Source of the DNA: Candidatus Brocadia sp.
GTDB lineage: Bacteria; Planctomycetota; Brocadiia; Brocadiales; Brocadiaceae
Length of the DNA stretch: 14,751 nt
Assembly (NCBI GenBank): GCA_030837935.1
Contig: JAUQXU010000058.1
Location: forward strand, 1 to 14,751
Direction of reading: 5' to 3'
Shown: positions 1-7,646 of the stretch, in pieces
Position numbering within the stretch: position 1 is the first letter of the stretch
Layout of the letters: each line of letters opens with the position of its first letter
Notes under the pieces: generated by a model
Database searches by the model: none
What the model was told of the DNA's origin: nothing
What the model saw: only the letters and a program-made list of their open reading frames with translations
Program-made: the position numbers and the translations under genes

Positions 1-2742
1 AGAATTATTGAGTCTTCTGAAAATGATGCTGATTCGTTTGTAGCTAGCGAAGCTACCAGGGATTTTATGGCTAGGTTGAGGATTGGTATTATGGTTGATC
101 AGGCACCTGTACCCGATCCTAAAGACGGGCCACCTGCTGATATCGTTTTTTTACAGGATGTCATCGCACGTCATGCAAAGCTAGAGTGGTATCCTGAAAT
201 TGCTAGACCGGCGGAAAATGAATCACTTATTCCTGCGCGATGGTCACGTCGTAGACCTTCAGCTGTTGATGATATGAAATCAGTTGTTTACCTTTGCTGC
301 CCTGTTCAGAGTCGTGAAGGATGGGCTTTTATAACTGCTATTACAACTTTTTTCAAAGGAGATTGGGATGGGATTGACGAAAGGCGTTTGTTACCTGCCC
401 GCCAATTAGATTTTATTGATCCCGAGACAGCAAGCATTTTTAAGGAAATTCATAATCTAGGAAATTGGGTAGTTAATTACGATGAATTACTGGATCGTCG
501 TCAATTGTTAAATCAAAATGTTAAAGTTATCCGTTACAAACAAGCAACCACGCAGGGACGAAATGTACTTATCTCATCGACAGCTTCACTTGGGCTTCTA
601 CGATCTATGGTGCTTAGCCGTATTAAAAATCTGAGCCTGGAATTGAGTGACCAAGATTGTTACTTCCTAACGGAAAAGTTCATCAATGATGCAAACGAAA
701 TCTCCGGTGATATTGTTCTGCGGGCTGCTAAAAGAGGACGTAATGCAAGTGAATTAATGGGTATTGTCTTGAGTCGTTACATGATACACTCGGAATTGGG
801 TATGAATCGATATTTTGGTTGGTATTTCCTTGATGATTATGCAGATTGGTTAGGACAGAGAGAACAACGTATTGCGGATATTTTAGTTTTAAGTCCAGAA
901 ATGACAAATGACGGGAATTTAAGGCTTGCAGTAGTGATCTCGGAAGCTAAATATATTGATGCTGCGAATCTATTATCAAAACGTAAAGAATCGCAAAAAC
1001 AACTTCGCGACACTTTAGGAATGATAGGAAATGCGTTATTCGGAGATCCGAAAAGACTAGATCGTGATTTGTGGCTTTCACGTTTTTCTGATTTGGTACT
1101 TAATGGGATTCAATTTCCTGCTTACGCAACCATAAACTTAGCAAATTGGCGACATGCAATTCGTGATGGAGAATGCGAAATTTACCTTCGTGGATATTCA
1201 CATATTTTTGTTTCCGGGCCTACTGATACTCCTGAATGTTCTGATTTTACTAAGGTAGCTGGATTGGAAGATTCGTATCAGGAAGTTTTTTCTCGTGACA
1301 AACTTCGTGAATTGGTCCTAAATTACTGGGAAAATCTAGATCCATTACCTATTCGGCAAAAAAATGCAGGAGAAAACGTGTGGGAAGGGAAATCTTACCG
1401 TATACCCACAGAAAGATTCAAAAATATATTAAAACGAACAGATCAAAACAAGCAAAATGTAGATAATTTAAATCTGATTGAATCAGAAAAATTGAAACCA
1501 GCACAAACTGTATCACAAACAAAGTTTGATGAAATTAATATACCCATGGATTCTCAAATATCTATTCCAAAAGATTCTGAAGTTTTATCCGCATGTTGGC
1601 CCTATTCTGGTATTAAAAAACTAATTATTGAATATAAAGGAGTACAGGAAGATAATGTTGCAGATGCAGAATGGATGAAACAAATTGAGAATCTATGTAA
1701 AGGAGCTTTGCAACAATTTCAACTACAAGCAAAGCTTATTAGCAGCACACTTACTCCTAACGCAGGGCTCTTAAAGTTTCAGGGCAGTGCCAATCTTACT
1801 GTGGAACAAGTACTCAAGCGACGTTCTGAATTTCTCACCACACACAAGTTGAATGTGATTTCAGTCCGAGCCGAACCTGGAGTTGTAGCCATTTCTATTG
1901 CACGTCCTCATCGGCATGTACTTCGACTTCTGGAAGTTTGGAAAAAATGGAAACCAGATTGCTTGAATGGAAATTACGAGTTGCTTGTGGGTCTTAAAGA
2001 AGAGGACGGCAATCTGTTGTTACTTTCGCCTAGAACGAATGCTCCGCACACGCTTATTGCCGGTTCTACTGGTAGCGGCAAGTCGGTTTTAATGCAGAAC
2101 ATTATTCTGGCCATTGCTTGTACAAATACATCGGTGCAGTCTCAAATCGTGTTAATCGATCCAAAGCTTGGTGTAGATTACTTCGCATTCGAGCGATTAC
2201 CTCACCTACAAGGTGGTATCATCGATACCCAACAGGAGGCCATTTCAATCCTAAACAAACTGATCGACGAAATGAATCGTCGCTATGCGATACTTAAACA
2301 AAACAAGGTGGCAAATATTTTTGACTTGAACAAAAAAGAGACCGCGACGGAACACCTTCCGTTCATGTGGATTATTCATGATGAGTTTGCTGAATGGATG
2401 ATGATAAATGAATACCGTGAAGCCGTTTCAAACATCGTATCGCGTCTAGGAGTCAAGGCGCGAGCAGCAGGGATTTTTTTAGTTTTTGCCGCTCAACGTC
2501 CAGATGCCAATGTAATGCCGGTGCAGTTGAGGGCGAACCTAGGCAACAGGTTAATACTCAGGGTTGATGGTGAAGGTACTTCAGAAATTGCACTTGGAGA
2601 AAAAGGTGCCGAACACTTATTAGGTAAAGGGCATCTCGCGGCTAGACTGGAAGGCGAAAACTCTATAATTACAGCACAAGTTCCATTTATCAGTCCGGAT
2701 GAATTGGAGAATATTGTTATATCTGTATCTGAAATCAACTAG
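1..2742 (+). CDS. FtsK/HerA-type DNA translocase with upstream nuclease-like segment (5' partial)
   Basis: The frame is open from the first base, so the gene starts before the window; 913 residues are visible. Numbered from the ATG at 67, the C-terminal third is an FtsK/SpoIIIE motor. Walker A is GSTGSGKS at 666-673 (nt 2062-2085). Walker B is WIIHDEF with D772-E773. It is followed by the FtsK-typical stretches FAAQRPDANVMP and LGNRLILRVDGEGTSE. Further upstream, RIADILVLSP (D271) and VISEAKY (E293, K295) fit the D...ExK core of a PD-(D/E)XK nuclease. The FtsK gamma domain and membrane segments of a cell-division FtsK are absent. Established knowledge: soluble FtsK/HerA ATPases joined to nucleases act in restriction and defence, for example DptH in phosphorothioate-dependent restriction, and the motor resembles that type. 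The DptH link and the nuclease call are inferences. It converges on the minus-strand operon. Confidence 0.8.
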   Translation, partial: RIIESSENDADSFVASEATRDFMARLRIGIMVDQAPVPDPKDGPPADIVFLQDVIARHAKLEWYPEIARPAENESLIPARWSRRRPSAVDDMKSVVYLCCPVQSREGWAFITAITTFFKGDWDGIDERRLLPARQLDFIDPETASIFKEIHNLGNWVVNYDELLDRRQLLNQNVKVIRYKQATTQGRNVLISSTASLGLLRSMVLSRIKNLSLELSDQDCYFLTEKFINDANEISGDIVLRAAKRGRNASELMGIVLSRYMIHSELGMNRYFGWYFLDDYADWLGQREQRIADILVLSPEMTNDGNLRLAVVISEAKYIDAANLLSKRKESQKQLRDTLGMIGNALFGDPKRLDRDLWLSRFSDLVLNGIQFPAYATINLANWRHAIRDGECEIYLRGYSHIFVSGPTDTPECSDFTKVAGLEDSYQEVFSRDKLRELVLNYWENLDPLPIRQKNAGENVWEGKSYRIPTERFKNILKRTDQNKQNVDNLNLIESEKLKPAQTVSQTKFDEINIPMDSQISIPKDSEVLSACWPYSGIKKLIIEYKGVQEDNVADAEWMKQIENLCKGALQQFQLQAKLISSTLTPNAGLLKFQGSANLTVEQVLKRRSEFLTTHKLNVISVRAEPGVVAISIARPHRHVLRLLEVWKKWKPDCLNGNYELLVGLKEEDGNLLLLSPRTNAPHTLIAGSTGSGKSVLMQNIILAIACTNTSVQSQIVLIDPKLGVDYFAFERLPHLQGGIIDTQQEAISILNKLIDEMNRRYAILKQNKVANIFDLNKKETATEHLPFMWIIHDEFAEWMMINEYREAVSNIVSRLGVKARAAGIFLVFAAQRPDANVMPVQLRANLGNRLILRVDGEGTSEIALGEKGAEHLLGKGHLAARLEGENSIITAQVPFISPDELENIVISVSEIN

Positions 2743-2953
2743 GTTGTAATATTGAGAGACGCTTCCGCATAATATAACCAATTTCTCTGCTATAGGGCAA
2801 CTGCGCGGGATTGCTAACTACGGGAAGGCTGTTCGTTTCCAATTAGAGTGCATGACAAATCAAACAATAACTGTTGTAAATGCGAACTTTTAGCATGATC
2901 ACATTCACCTTACATTGACAAGTCCGAAACGGCGGAAAAACACGAATATAGCA

Positions 2954-3067
2954 TTAGTAATTATATACTCCCACAATTCTTCCGTTTCTATCTTTTACAG
3001 TTTCTGATTCGCCAGAGATTAAAAAATCGATTATATCGTGTATAAGTTCTTTTATTTTGTAAAACAT
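2954..3067 (-). CDS. Possible 37-residue small protein or gene remnant
   Basis: An ATG at 3067 opens 37 codons ending in TAA at 2954. The product has an amphipathic start (MFYKIKELIHDIIDFL) and a C-terminus reading VKDRNGRIVGVYNY, which looks like real protein rather than noise. Against this, no Shine-Dalgarno sequence precedes the ATG, and the start lies within the T-run of the operon terminator. The frame is the same as that of the upstream recombination ATPase after its stop codon, which may be chance. It could be an unexpressed relic of a phage-type gene. Function unknown. Confidence 0.3.
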   Translation of the reverse strand: MFYKIKELIHDIIDFLISGESETVKDRNGRIVGVYNY

Positions 3068-3104
3068 AAAAAATAAGGCGACCCATAGTGACGTATGGAT
3101 CGCC
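3061..3104 (-). terminator. Rho-independent terminator of the leftward operon
   Basis: Read on the minus strand, an 11-bp stem (arms 3094-3104 and 3077-3087, one G-U pair, 6-nt loop) is followed at once by TTATTTTTTATGTTTT (3076-3061). It lies about 20 bp after the last stop codon of the operon and faces the convergent FtsK-like gene. On the plus strand the same stem has a C-A mismatch and is followed, 10 bp on, by seven T, so weak bidirectional action is possible. Confidence 0.85.
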
Positions 3105-3124
3105 CCATTATGTTTTTTTCTTCC

Positions 3125-3934
3125 TTATTTGCTGAATGCAGAGACAGGTCTGACTTTCTTTGTCTCAGAGAACGATTCTTCAATAAATTTGCCGAATTCT
3201 TTCATATCATTCTGTGGATTTGATTCTGGTTTACTACGCACAGGATCATTATCACTAGCACCCTCCTTAAGCCACGAAAGAATCTTCTGCCCTGTTTCAC
3301 GGCTAGGCGTGATGAATTGTCCATCAAACAGGCCTGTCCGATCCTTTGACGATGTCGCTATATGTTCTGAAGAGATATCGAAAACAGTACCAAATTCATA
3401 TTCCATTCCTTCTCGCAAGACAGGATCAAGCCCTACCTTCCGAACCCTTTTAATCTTGCCATTCTCTTCTTCGGGCGCATACTTCATTTTTGAGCGAGCA
3501 GTTGCGATGATATGGCATTTTGATTGAAGTATCGCTTCTACAAGTTGATTGTGCAATGGGGTAACATATCTCCAGGAAGTCCAATCATTGCCTTTGCCTG
3601 ACTGTACGATTTTGTCTTTCAGATCCAAAAGTCCGCCTTCGCCCGACCAACAGTGCGACAACGAGTCAATTATGATGACATCGTAACCTGCATTTTCTGC
3701 CTCTTTGATCCCCTCTATATATTTTTTGCATTCAAAGGGTGGACTTAATCGAAGGATGTCGTAACTAAGCTTGTCCGAATACAGGTCTCCGCTTCCATGC
3801 TCTGTGTCAATCATGGCGATACCTGTGCCCAATCCTGATGCAATGAGTAGCGCCGAATAGGTTTTACCAGAACCTGCCGGACCTGCTATGCATATCCGCG
3901 CCTTACTGAGTGATTTTTGTGCTTTTCTAAACAT
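3125..3934 (-). CDS. Sak4/RecA-like phage-type ATP-binding protein
   Basis: A 269-residue P-loop NTPase of the RecA fold. Numbered from the first in-frame ATG (3940), Walker A is GPAGSGKT at 20-27, MIDTEHGSGD at 43-52 follows beta-strand 2, and Walker B is DVIIIDSLSH with D92. HIIATARSK matches the sensor strand of this family. Length and motif order fit the AAA/Sak4 ATPases of phages, which are thought to help single-strand annealing and recombination. The C-terminal 40 residues are polar and probably disordered. Two ATGs lie close together; the AAAGGAG motif sits 2 nt before the first and 8 nt before the second, so I chose the second (3934). It is the last gene of the operon. The Sak4 assignment is family-level recognition; a role in recombination here is inferred from its replication-type neighbours. 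Confidence 0.8.
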   Translation of the reverse strand: MFRKAQKSLSKARICIAGPAGSGKTYSALLIASGLGTGIAMIDTEHGSGDLYSDKLSYDILRLSPPFECKKYIEGIKEAENAGYDVIIIDSLSHCWSGEGGLLDLKDKIVQSGKGNDWTSWRYVTPLHNQLVEAILQSKCHIIATARSKMKYAPEEENGKIKRVRKVGLDPVLREGMEYEFGTVFDISSEHIATSSKDRTGLFDGQFITPSRETGQKILSWLKEGASDNDPVRSKPESNPQNDMKEFGKFIEESFSETKKVRPVSAFSK

Positions 3935-3970
3935 ATACATTGCTCCTTTCTGATGAGTTGTAGATTTTCC

Positions 3971-4162
3971 TTATAAAACCTTGTTTTTACCAGCGTCTTC
4001 CGTTTTATTTTGAGCGGAGACATGCTGAGACAGATATAACTTCACAGCTTCACCGACCATAGCGGTAATGGTCTTCCTTGTTGTTTTCTTCTTGTGGTAG
4101 AGCAGCGCCATATCTTCTTCACTAATCCGATTTGCCGCCCAACCGTATTTAACATATCCCAT
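3971..4162 (-). CDS. Small basic helical protein, possibly ribbon-helix-helix
   Basis: A 63-residue protein with an AGGAGG site 8 nt before its ATG. The middle (ISEEDMALLYHKKKTTRK, then TITAMVGEAVKLYLSQHV) is a helix, a short basic turn and a second helix, as in small ribbon-helix-helix DNA-binding proteins; the C-terminal 15 residues are polar. It lies 36 bp ahead of the recombination ATPase and 33 bp after the DUF3150-like gene, so it is probably co-transcribed. It could regulate the operon or be an accessory DNA-binding subunit. The fold is a guess from pattern only, and no family is firmly recognised. Confidence 0.65.
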   Translation of the reverse strand: MGYVKYGWAANRISEEDMALLYHKKKTTRKTITAMVGEAVKLYLSQHVSAQNKTEDAGKNKVL

Positions 4163-4195
4163 TCCTTATTCCTCCTGTATTTGATGTAATCCTGA

Positions 4196-5053
4196 CTATG
4201 CCACCCGTATCTTTCTCATGGGCCTGCTGACCATCATGGTGTCAACCTCTGCCTTTACACGGGACATGTTCTTTGCAATGTGGTCACGAAAGGTATCGTT
4301 GCTCCGTATAGCATCTGCACTGACTCCATCAAGAATCATCCGGCACTTCTCCACTGCACGGGAAAGCTCGGTGTCGTTGGTAATGTTTAATACGGCAAAA
4401 TCGTTGAGAAATTCCTTGACGTTTCCAACGAGTGAGTCCCTGAACGTCTTGCGTTCACCAGAAAGGCGCTCTACAATATGATCTACCATCTCAGAAAACG
4501 TCGTCCGTAACGTGGTTGCAGCCGTTTCCTGAAATTCTCTTATGGTCTGCTGATAATCAGCAACGGCCTTCTCGTATATCTCTGGCGAGAATACCTGTAC
4601 CTGGTCAGGCACATCGAAATTGTACAGCTTCCAGGCAAACGAGAAATGCCTTCTGATATCTTTGGGGTATTCGGTCGGGTTAAACAGATGCCCCAGTTTT
4701 ATCCGTGCCTGATCAATGAAGGTTTCGTAATTTCTTGCAAATTCTTCTGTCAGTTCGTTGAATTTGTTTTGATACATGCCCATTTTCTGGTCAATTGTTC
4801 CCCCCATGCCCTTTGGCACAAAGAGTATGCCCGGTATGGGGAATGGAAGTGTTTTTTTGTACAGGTAGCTGCGCGCCTCGCTGCGAATACCTTCAAGTGG
4901 CTGTAAATAGCCACGGTCCACGAGATATTTCGTTGCGTTATAAAACTCCGGGTCGGCGTCAACGGTAACGGCGCTTTTGGGTAATTTCACTCTGCCGCCC
5001 CAGATGGAGCAGGTGTAAAGAACAAGACATCCTTTTTGTAAAACTGAGTCCAT
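4196..5053 (-). CDS. DUF3150-like protein of phage/plasmid type
   Basis: A 285-residue soluble protein. The N-terminus, LQKGCLVLYTCSIWGGRVKL, followed by an EARSYLYKKTLPFPIPGILFVPKG region and then long charged helices, resembles the DUF3150 family seen in phages and plasmids, whose function is unknown. Residues from about 90 to the end are mostly helical and acidic/basic, likely coiled-coil in part. The frame extends upstream to an ATG at 5095, inside the previous gene, but a GAGGAG site 6 nt before the ATG at 5053 decides the start. The stop is 33 bp before the next gene. DUF3150 membership is my recognition from sequence style and needs a profile search. In other genomes such proteins often lie near MoxR-type AAA+ ATPases; here the neighbour is a Ycf46-type AAA+ ATPase instead. 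Confidence 0.7.
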   Translation of the reverse strand: MDSVLQKGCLVLYTCSIWGGRVKLPKSAVTVDADPEFYNATKYLVDRGYLQPLEGIRSEARSYLYKKTLPFPIPGILFVPKGMGGTIDQKMGMYQNKFNELTEEFARNYETFIDQARIKLGHLFNPTEYPKDIRRHFSFAWKLYNFDVPDQVQVFSPEIYEKAVADYQQTIREFQETAATTLRTTFSEMVDHIVERLSGERKTFRDSLVGNVKEFLNDFAVLNITNDTELSRAVEKCRMILDGVSADAIRSNDTFRDHIAKNMSRVKAEVDTMMVSRPMRKIRVA

Positions 5054-5085
5054 ACGGTATCTCCTCTTAAAAATGTTATTTGAAA

Positions 5086-5298
5086 TCATCCGCACAGGTG
5101 AGAGTTGATAGTGCCATTGAGTTCCAGGTTAGTCGTGTACCATTCTGCCTTTCTCTGAAAGTCTGTGCATTTACCAAGTGTCTCCTTGAGAAATTCAGTA
5201 GCCTTTACACACTCAGCACCCTGGAATCCCACGGCCTCTACTTTGGCCTTTCCTGTGTCCTTGTTGAATGTTAATACGATCTTTTTTTGTTGATCCAT
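5086..5298 (-). CDS. DUF2997-like small protein
   Basis: A 70-residue protein with AAGGAG 5 nt before its ATG. The N-terminal half KKIVLTFNKDTGKAKVEAVG reads as two beta-strands. It is followed by FQGAECVKATEFLKETLG, a conserved Gly-x-x-Cys-x-x-Ala-Thr-x-Phe-Leu pattern typical of DUF2997. The C-terminus after about residue 50 is longer than the family core. In cyanobacteria and other bacteria DUF2997 proteins are found next to DUF1257 (Ycf35-like) proteins. Here the DUF1257 gene ends 9 bp upstream, so the pairing is kept. Function unknown; a small partner of the DUF1257/AAA+ pair is an inference. Confidence 0.75.
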   Translation of the reverse strand: MDQQKKIVLTFNKDTGKAKVEAVGFQGAECVKATEFLKETLGKCTDFQRKAEWYTTNLELNGTINSHLCG

Positions 5299-5307
5299 AG
5301 CATCTCC

Positions 5308-5658
5308 TTAAGTTATCAAGATTTCCAGTCTCGGCATGTTGTCTGATGTTACGGTTTCCTGGTAGTCATACCCTTTAATCTGCGCCTCCAGTTTTGCCTT
5401 TTCCAGTCCGTAGTATGCCTCTAATTCGTGCAGTTTCAGTACATTTCCCCAATGTCCGTTATAGTTGTCATAACAAACAGTTCCGTCTTTTATTACGATG
5501 GGGTATCTCCAGCCGTCCAGAAATACGCCGATTCCCTCTTCCGTGGTAGCATGGAGCCGGTGTTTGCCGTACTCCATCTTAATCCGTAATCTCCTGCACG
5601 CCGATTCAAGTGCACGGCTATCGTGCAGTTCCATCTGAATGTCCATGGTGTGTGACAT
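5308..5658 (-). CDS. DUF1257 / Ycf35-like protein
   Basis: A 116-residue protein starting MSHTMDIQMELHDSRALESA, the usual opening of DUF1257 (Ycf35) proteins: Met-Ser-His, a strand, then a helix that selects residues. The middle has the YDNYNGHW segment. Near the end, IKGYDYQETVT matches the family's conserved Gln/Tyr-rich tail strand. An AAAGGAG site lies 8 nt before the ATG. The start lies 41 bp inside the end of the AAA+ gene in another frame, which suggests translational coupling. Ycf35 is a conserved protein of unknown function in plastids and cyanobacteria, and outside them the family often sits near AAA+ ATPases. Family call fairly firm, role unknown. Confidence 0.8.
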   Translation of the reverse strand: MSHTMDIQMELHDSRALESACRRLRIKMEYGKHRLHATTEEGIGVFLDGWRYPIVIKDGTVCYDNYNGHWGNVLKLHELEAYYGLEKAKLEAQIKGYDYQETVTSDNMPRLEILIT

Positions 5659-7150
5659 CGCATATCTCCTTTGTGGGTAGTTGTTTATTTGCCCGAATGC
5701 TTCTGGGTTTTGACTGTGCTGTTGATATTATGCTATTTGCGTAAATCGCGTTGGTTTGCGCCCATCTCCGTGCCCTGTCTATTATCTCCCTATTCTGGTT
5801 ATAGATGGGTTTTATATTGCTGAATGCCTTTTCCGTCCCGTCATAGATGCTTCCCTTCACGAACTTTTCTATCTCCGCACCCGTCCAGTTCTGCATATTG
5901 GCGGCAAGGCGATGGTCATGTCTGGTTCCATAGCGCCTGTTCATTATAGAAAGAATACTCTCTCGTTCCTCCGGTGAAGGAAGATCAACGAAGAAGATGT
6001 CGTCAAATCTTCGTATAAGGGCGCCCTGGCTTATGGACAGCAGTTCGTCAACGTCGTTACAGGTCATTACAAAGAATACCGGATCAGTACACTCCTGCAT
6101 CTCGGTAAGAAAAAGGCCAAACATGGAAGAGGTCGTTCCGCCGTCTGTCTGGCTTGAGCTTTTCACACCGCCGAAGACCTTCTCTATTTCTTCACACCAT
6201 ACAACGACAGGGGCGATGGCCTTTATGGTCTTCCAAGCATACCGTGTGTTTTGCTCGCTCTCTCCAACACGGCTTCCTTTGAGACTGGAAATATCCAGCC
6301 GTATTAAAGGGAAGCCAAGCACGCTGGCAGTGACCTTTGCCGAGAGCGATTTCCCACCACCCGGGAGACCAAATAACAGAACCGCCTTTGGTCTTGCAGA
6401 ACCAGGGATCTTTTGGTCATAAAACCCTCTTCTTCTACTGTGGATATACTCTTTGTAGTTGCACAGCCCGCCTAATTGAGATTCCAATACGGGTGGGTAT
6501 AGCTCCATAAAACCGCTTTTCTTGATAATCTGGAGTTTGTGTTCGGCTATGATGTCCGGGTCTAACCTTTTCGAGGTGACAGCGCTCAGGGCAAATGCGT
6601 TTTCTGCCTCAAATAAGGTCATCCCGCGTGCGGCGTTTACCAGTATGTCGTTATCTTCTTCCCTGTGTTCAATCCTGCCTTCTATACCACTCTTTGTGTC
6701 TGTGATTACCTTTACTATTTCATCTTTTCCGGGCAGATTAAAATCAATGATGGTTACAGATTTTTCAATCTCTTTTGGCAGGGTGATATCCGGTACAAGC
6801 ATGATGACGTGCCTGAAATTCTCCTTCCATAGATCCCTGCCGTCCTGTAATGCCTGGACTATTTCAAAGCTATTGAGGAATCGATGGTAATTCCACAGGA
6901 ATAGGACGATATTCTGTGGTTGCGTATTTAGCCATTTCAGTGGCTGCTCATTTGATACAGGTCGCTGGCAAAGTAGCTCCTCTTGGTTAATCTCCAGTTG
7001 CGAAATGCCCTTTAAAATATTCCATGTATAGCAGGAATATGCGTTGTCATTAGCCAGGATTTCCCGCGTGTAAACATCCTGCGCCCTGTCGGGCTCGTAA
7101 GTTCTCACTGCAAGTATCGGATAACCGGCCTTTAAATATGCTGAGATCAT
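5618..7150 (-). CDS. Ycf46-like AAA+ ATPase
   Basis: A 510-residue AAA+ ATPase with AAGGAG 7 nt before its ATG. Residues 1-250 form an N-terminal domain beginning YLKAGYPILAVRTYEPDRA, as in Ycf46-type proteins. The AAA core has Walker A GLPGGGKS (261-268), LDISSLKGSRVGESE (285-299, pore-loop/VGESE region), a Walker B-like VVVWCEEIE (315-323), sensor 1 TCND (N365), arginine finger candidates R380/R381 and FFVDLPSPEERESIL. Total length fits Ycf46, about 500 residues. The Walker B Asp is replaced: C319-E320-E321 stands where the family has I/V-D-E. ATP-driven remodelling of a protein or nucleic-acid complex is the expected general activity; the substrate is unknown. Its stop overlaps the DUF1257 start by 41 bp. 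An FtsH-like protease is excluded, as no zinc peptidase domain follows. Confidence 0.85.
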   Translation of the reverse strand: MISAYLKAGYPILAVRTYEPDRAQDVYTREILANDNAYSCYTWNILKGISQLEINQEELLCQRPVSNEQPLKWLNTQPQNIVLFLWNYHRFLNSFEIVQALQDGRDLWKENFRHVIMLVPDITLPKEIEKSVTIIDFNLPGKDEIVKVITDTKSGIEGRIEHREEDNDILVNAARGMTLFEAENAFALSAVTSKRLDPDIIAEHKLQIIKKSGFMELYPPVLESQLGGLCNYKEYIHSRRRGFYDQKIPGSARPKAVLLFGLPGGGKSLSAKVTASVLGFPLIRLDISSLKGSRVGESEQNTRYAWKTIKAIAPVVVWCEEIEKVFGGVKSSSQTDGGTTSSMFGLFLTEMQECTDPVFFVMTCNDVDELLSISQGALIRRFDDIFFVDLPSPEERESILSIMNRRYGTRHDHRLAANMQNWTGAEIEKFVKGSIYDGTEKAFSNIKPIYNQNREIIDRARRWAQTNAIYANSIISTAQSKPRSIRANKQLPTKEICDVTHHGHSDGTAR

Positions 7151-7160
7151 AAGAGTCTCC

Positions 7161-7406
7161 TTAATTAAGAAATGAAACTAAACTCTGGGGATTCTCATGT
7201 TTTGGCGTCATGCAAAGCCTTTCAAATGCTTCGATCCCTTCTTTGTAGCCGAGTTGAGATAAAGTTGCACACATCAAAAATGTAGCTTCATAAATTGCAT
7301 GGTAAATGTCAGCATTGCTTACTGATGCTTCTTTGCACTCCAACAAAAGTTTATTCATATAGGAGTGAAATACGTCCGGCGTAATTGCCTCGAAATTTTC
7401 TGCCAT
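7161..7406 (-). CDS. Small helical protein of unknown function
   Basis: An 81-residue, all-helical, mildly acidic protein with AAAGGAA 9 nt before its ATG. No transmembrane segment or metal motif is present. Its stop is 10 bp before the AAA+ ATPase start, so the two are almost certainly translated from one message. That closeness is the only hint of function, for example an adaptor for the ATPase. I do not recognise a family. About 240 bp without a gene separate it from the clamp gene upstream; I see no terminator or promoter there that I could defend. Confidence 0.65.
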   Translation of the reverse strand: MAENFEAITPDVFHSYMNKLLLECKEASVSNADIYHAIYEATFLMCATLSQLGYKEGIEAFERLCMTPKHENPQSLVSFLN

Positions 7407-7646
7407 CTTGGGGTTCCTTTCTTAAAAAGAGTAATGTGATGGAAGTGGTCTAAATAGCCAATAATAATGTCTTCAAGGGCTGTCTAATCCGCTGAGATTG
7501 CTTTTGATTTTATGAAACAATACGTTGCTGGGGACTTAAGGTCAGATGATTTGAAGAGCGACTATGTTTGGCTTTGTTTGGGTTAAAACATCTTTATTGG
7601 TGATTAGTATTTTGATGTATCCATTGTGTTTGCCTCTCCGTGCAGT

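Larger units (their letters stand above)
2743..3124. other. Convergent intergenic region
   Basis: This 382-bp gap separates the 3' ends of the FtsK-like gene and the leftward operon. It holds the operon terminator and a 37-codon minus-strand reading frame, both listed separately. Bases 2743-2953 contain no reading frame with a ribosome binding site, no clear terminator for the plus-strand gene and no repeat that I can see. Confidence 0.6.

Noticed and set aside
5054..5095. Upstream ATG start for the DUF3150-like protein
   Set aside because: It would overlap the DUF2997 gene, and the GAGGAG site is placed for the ATG at 5053.
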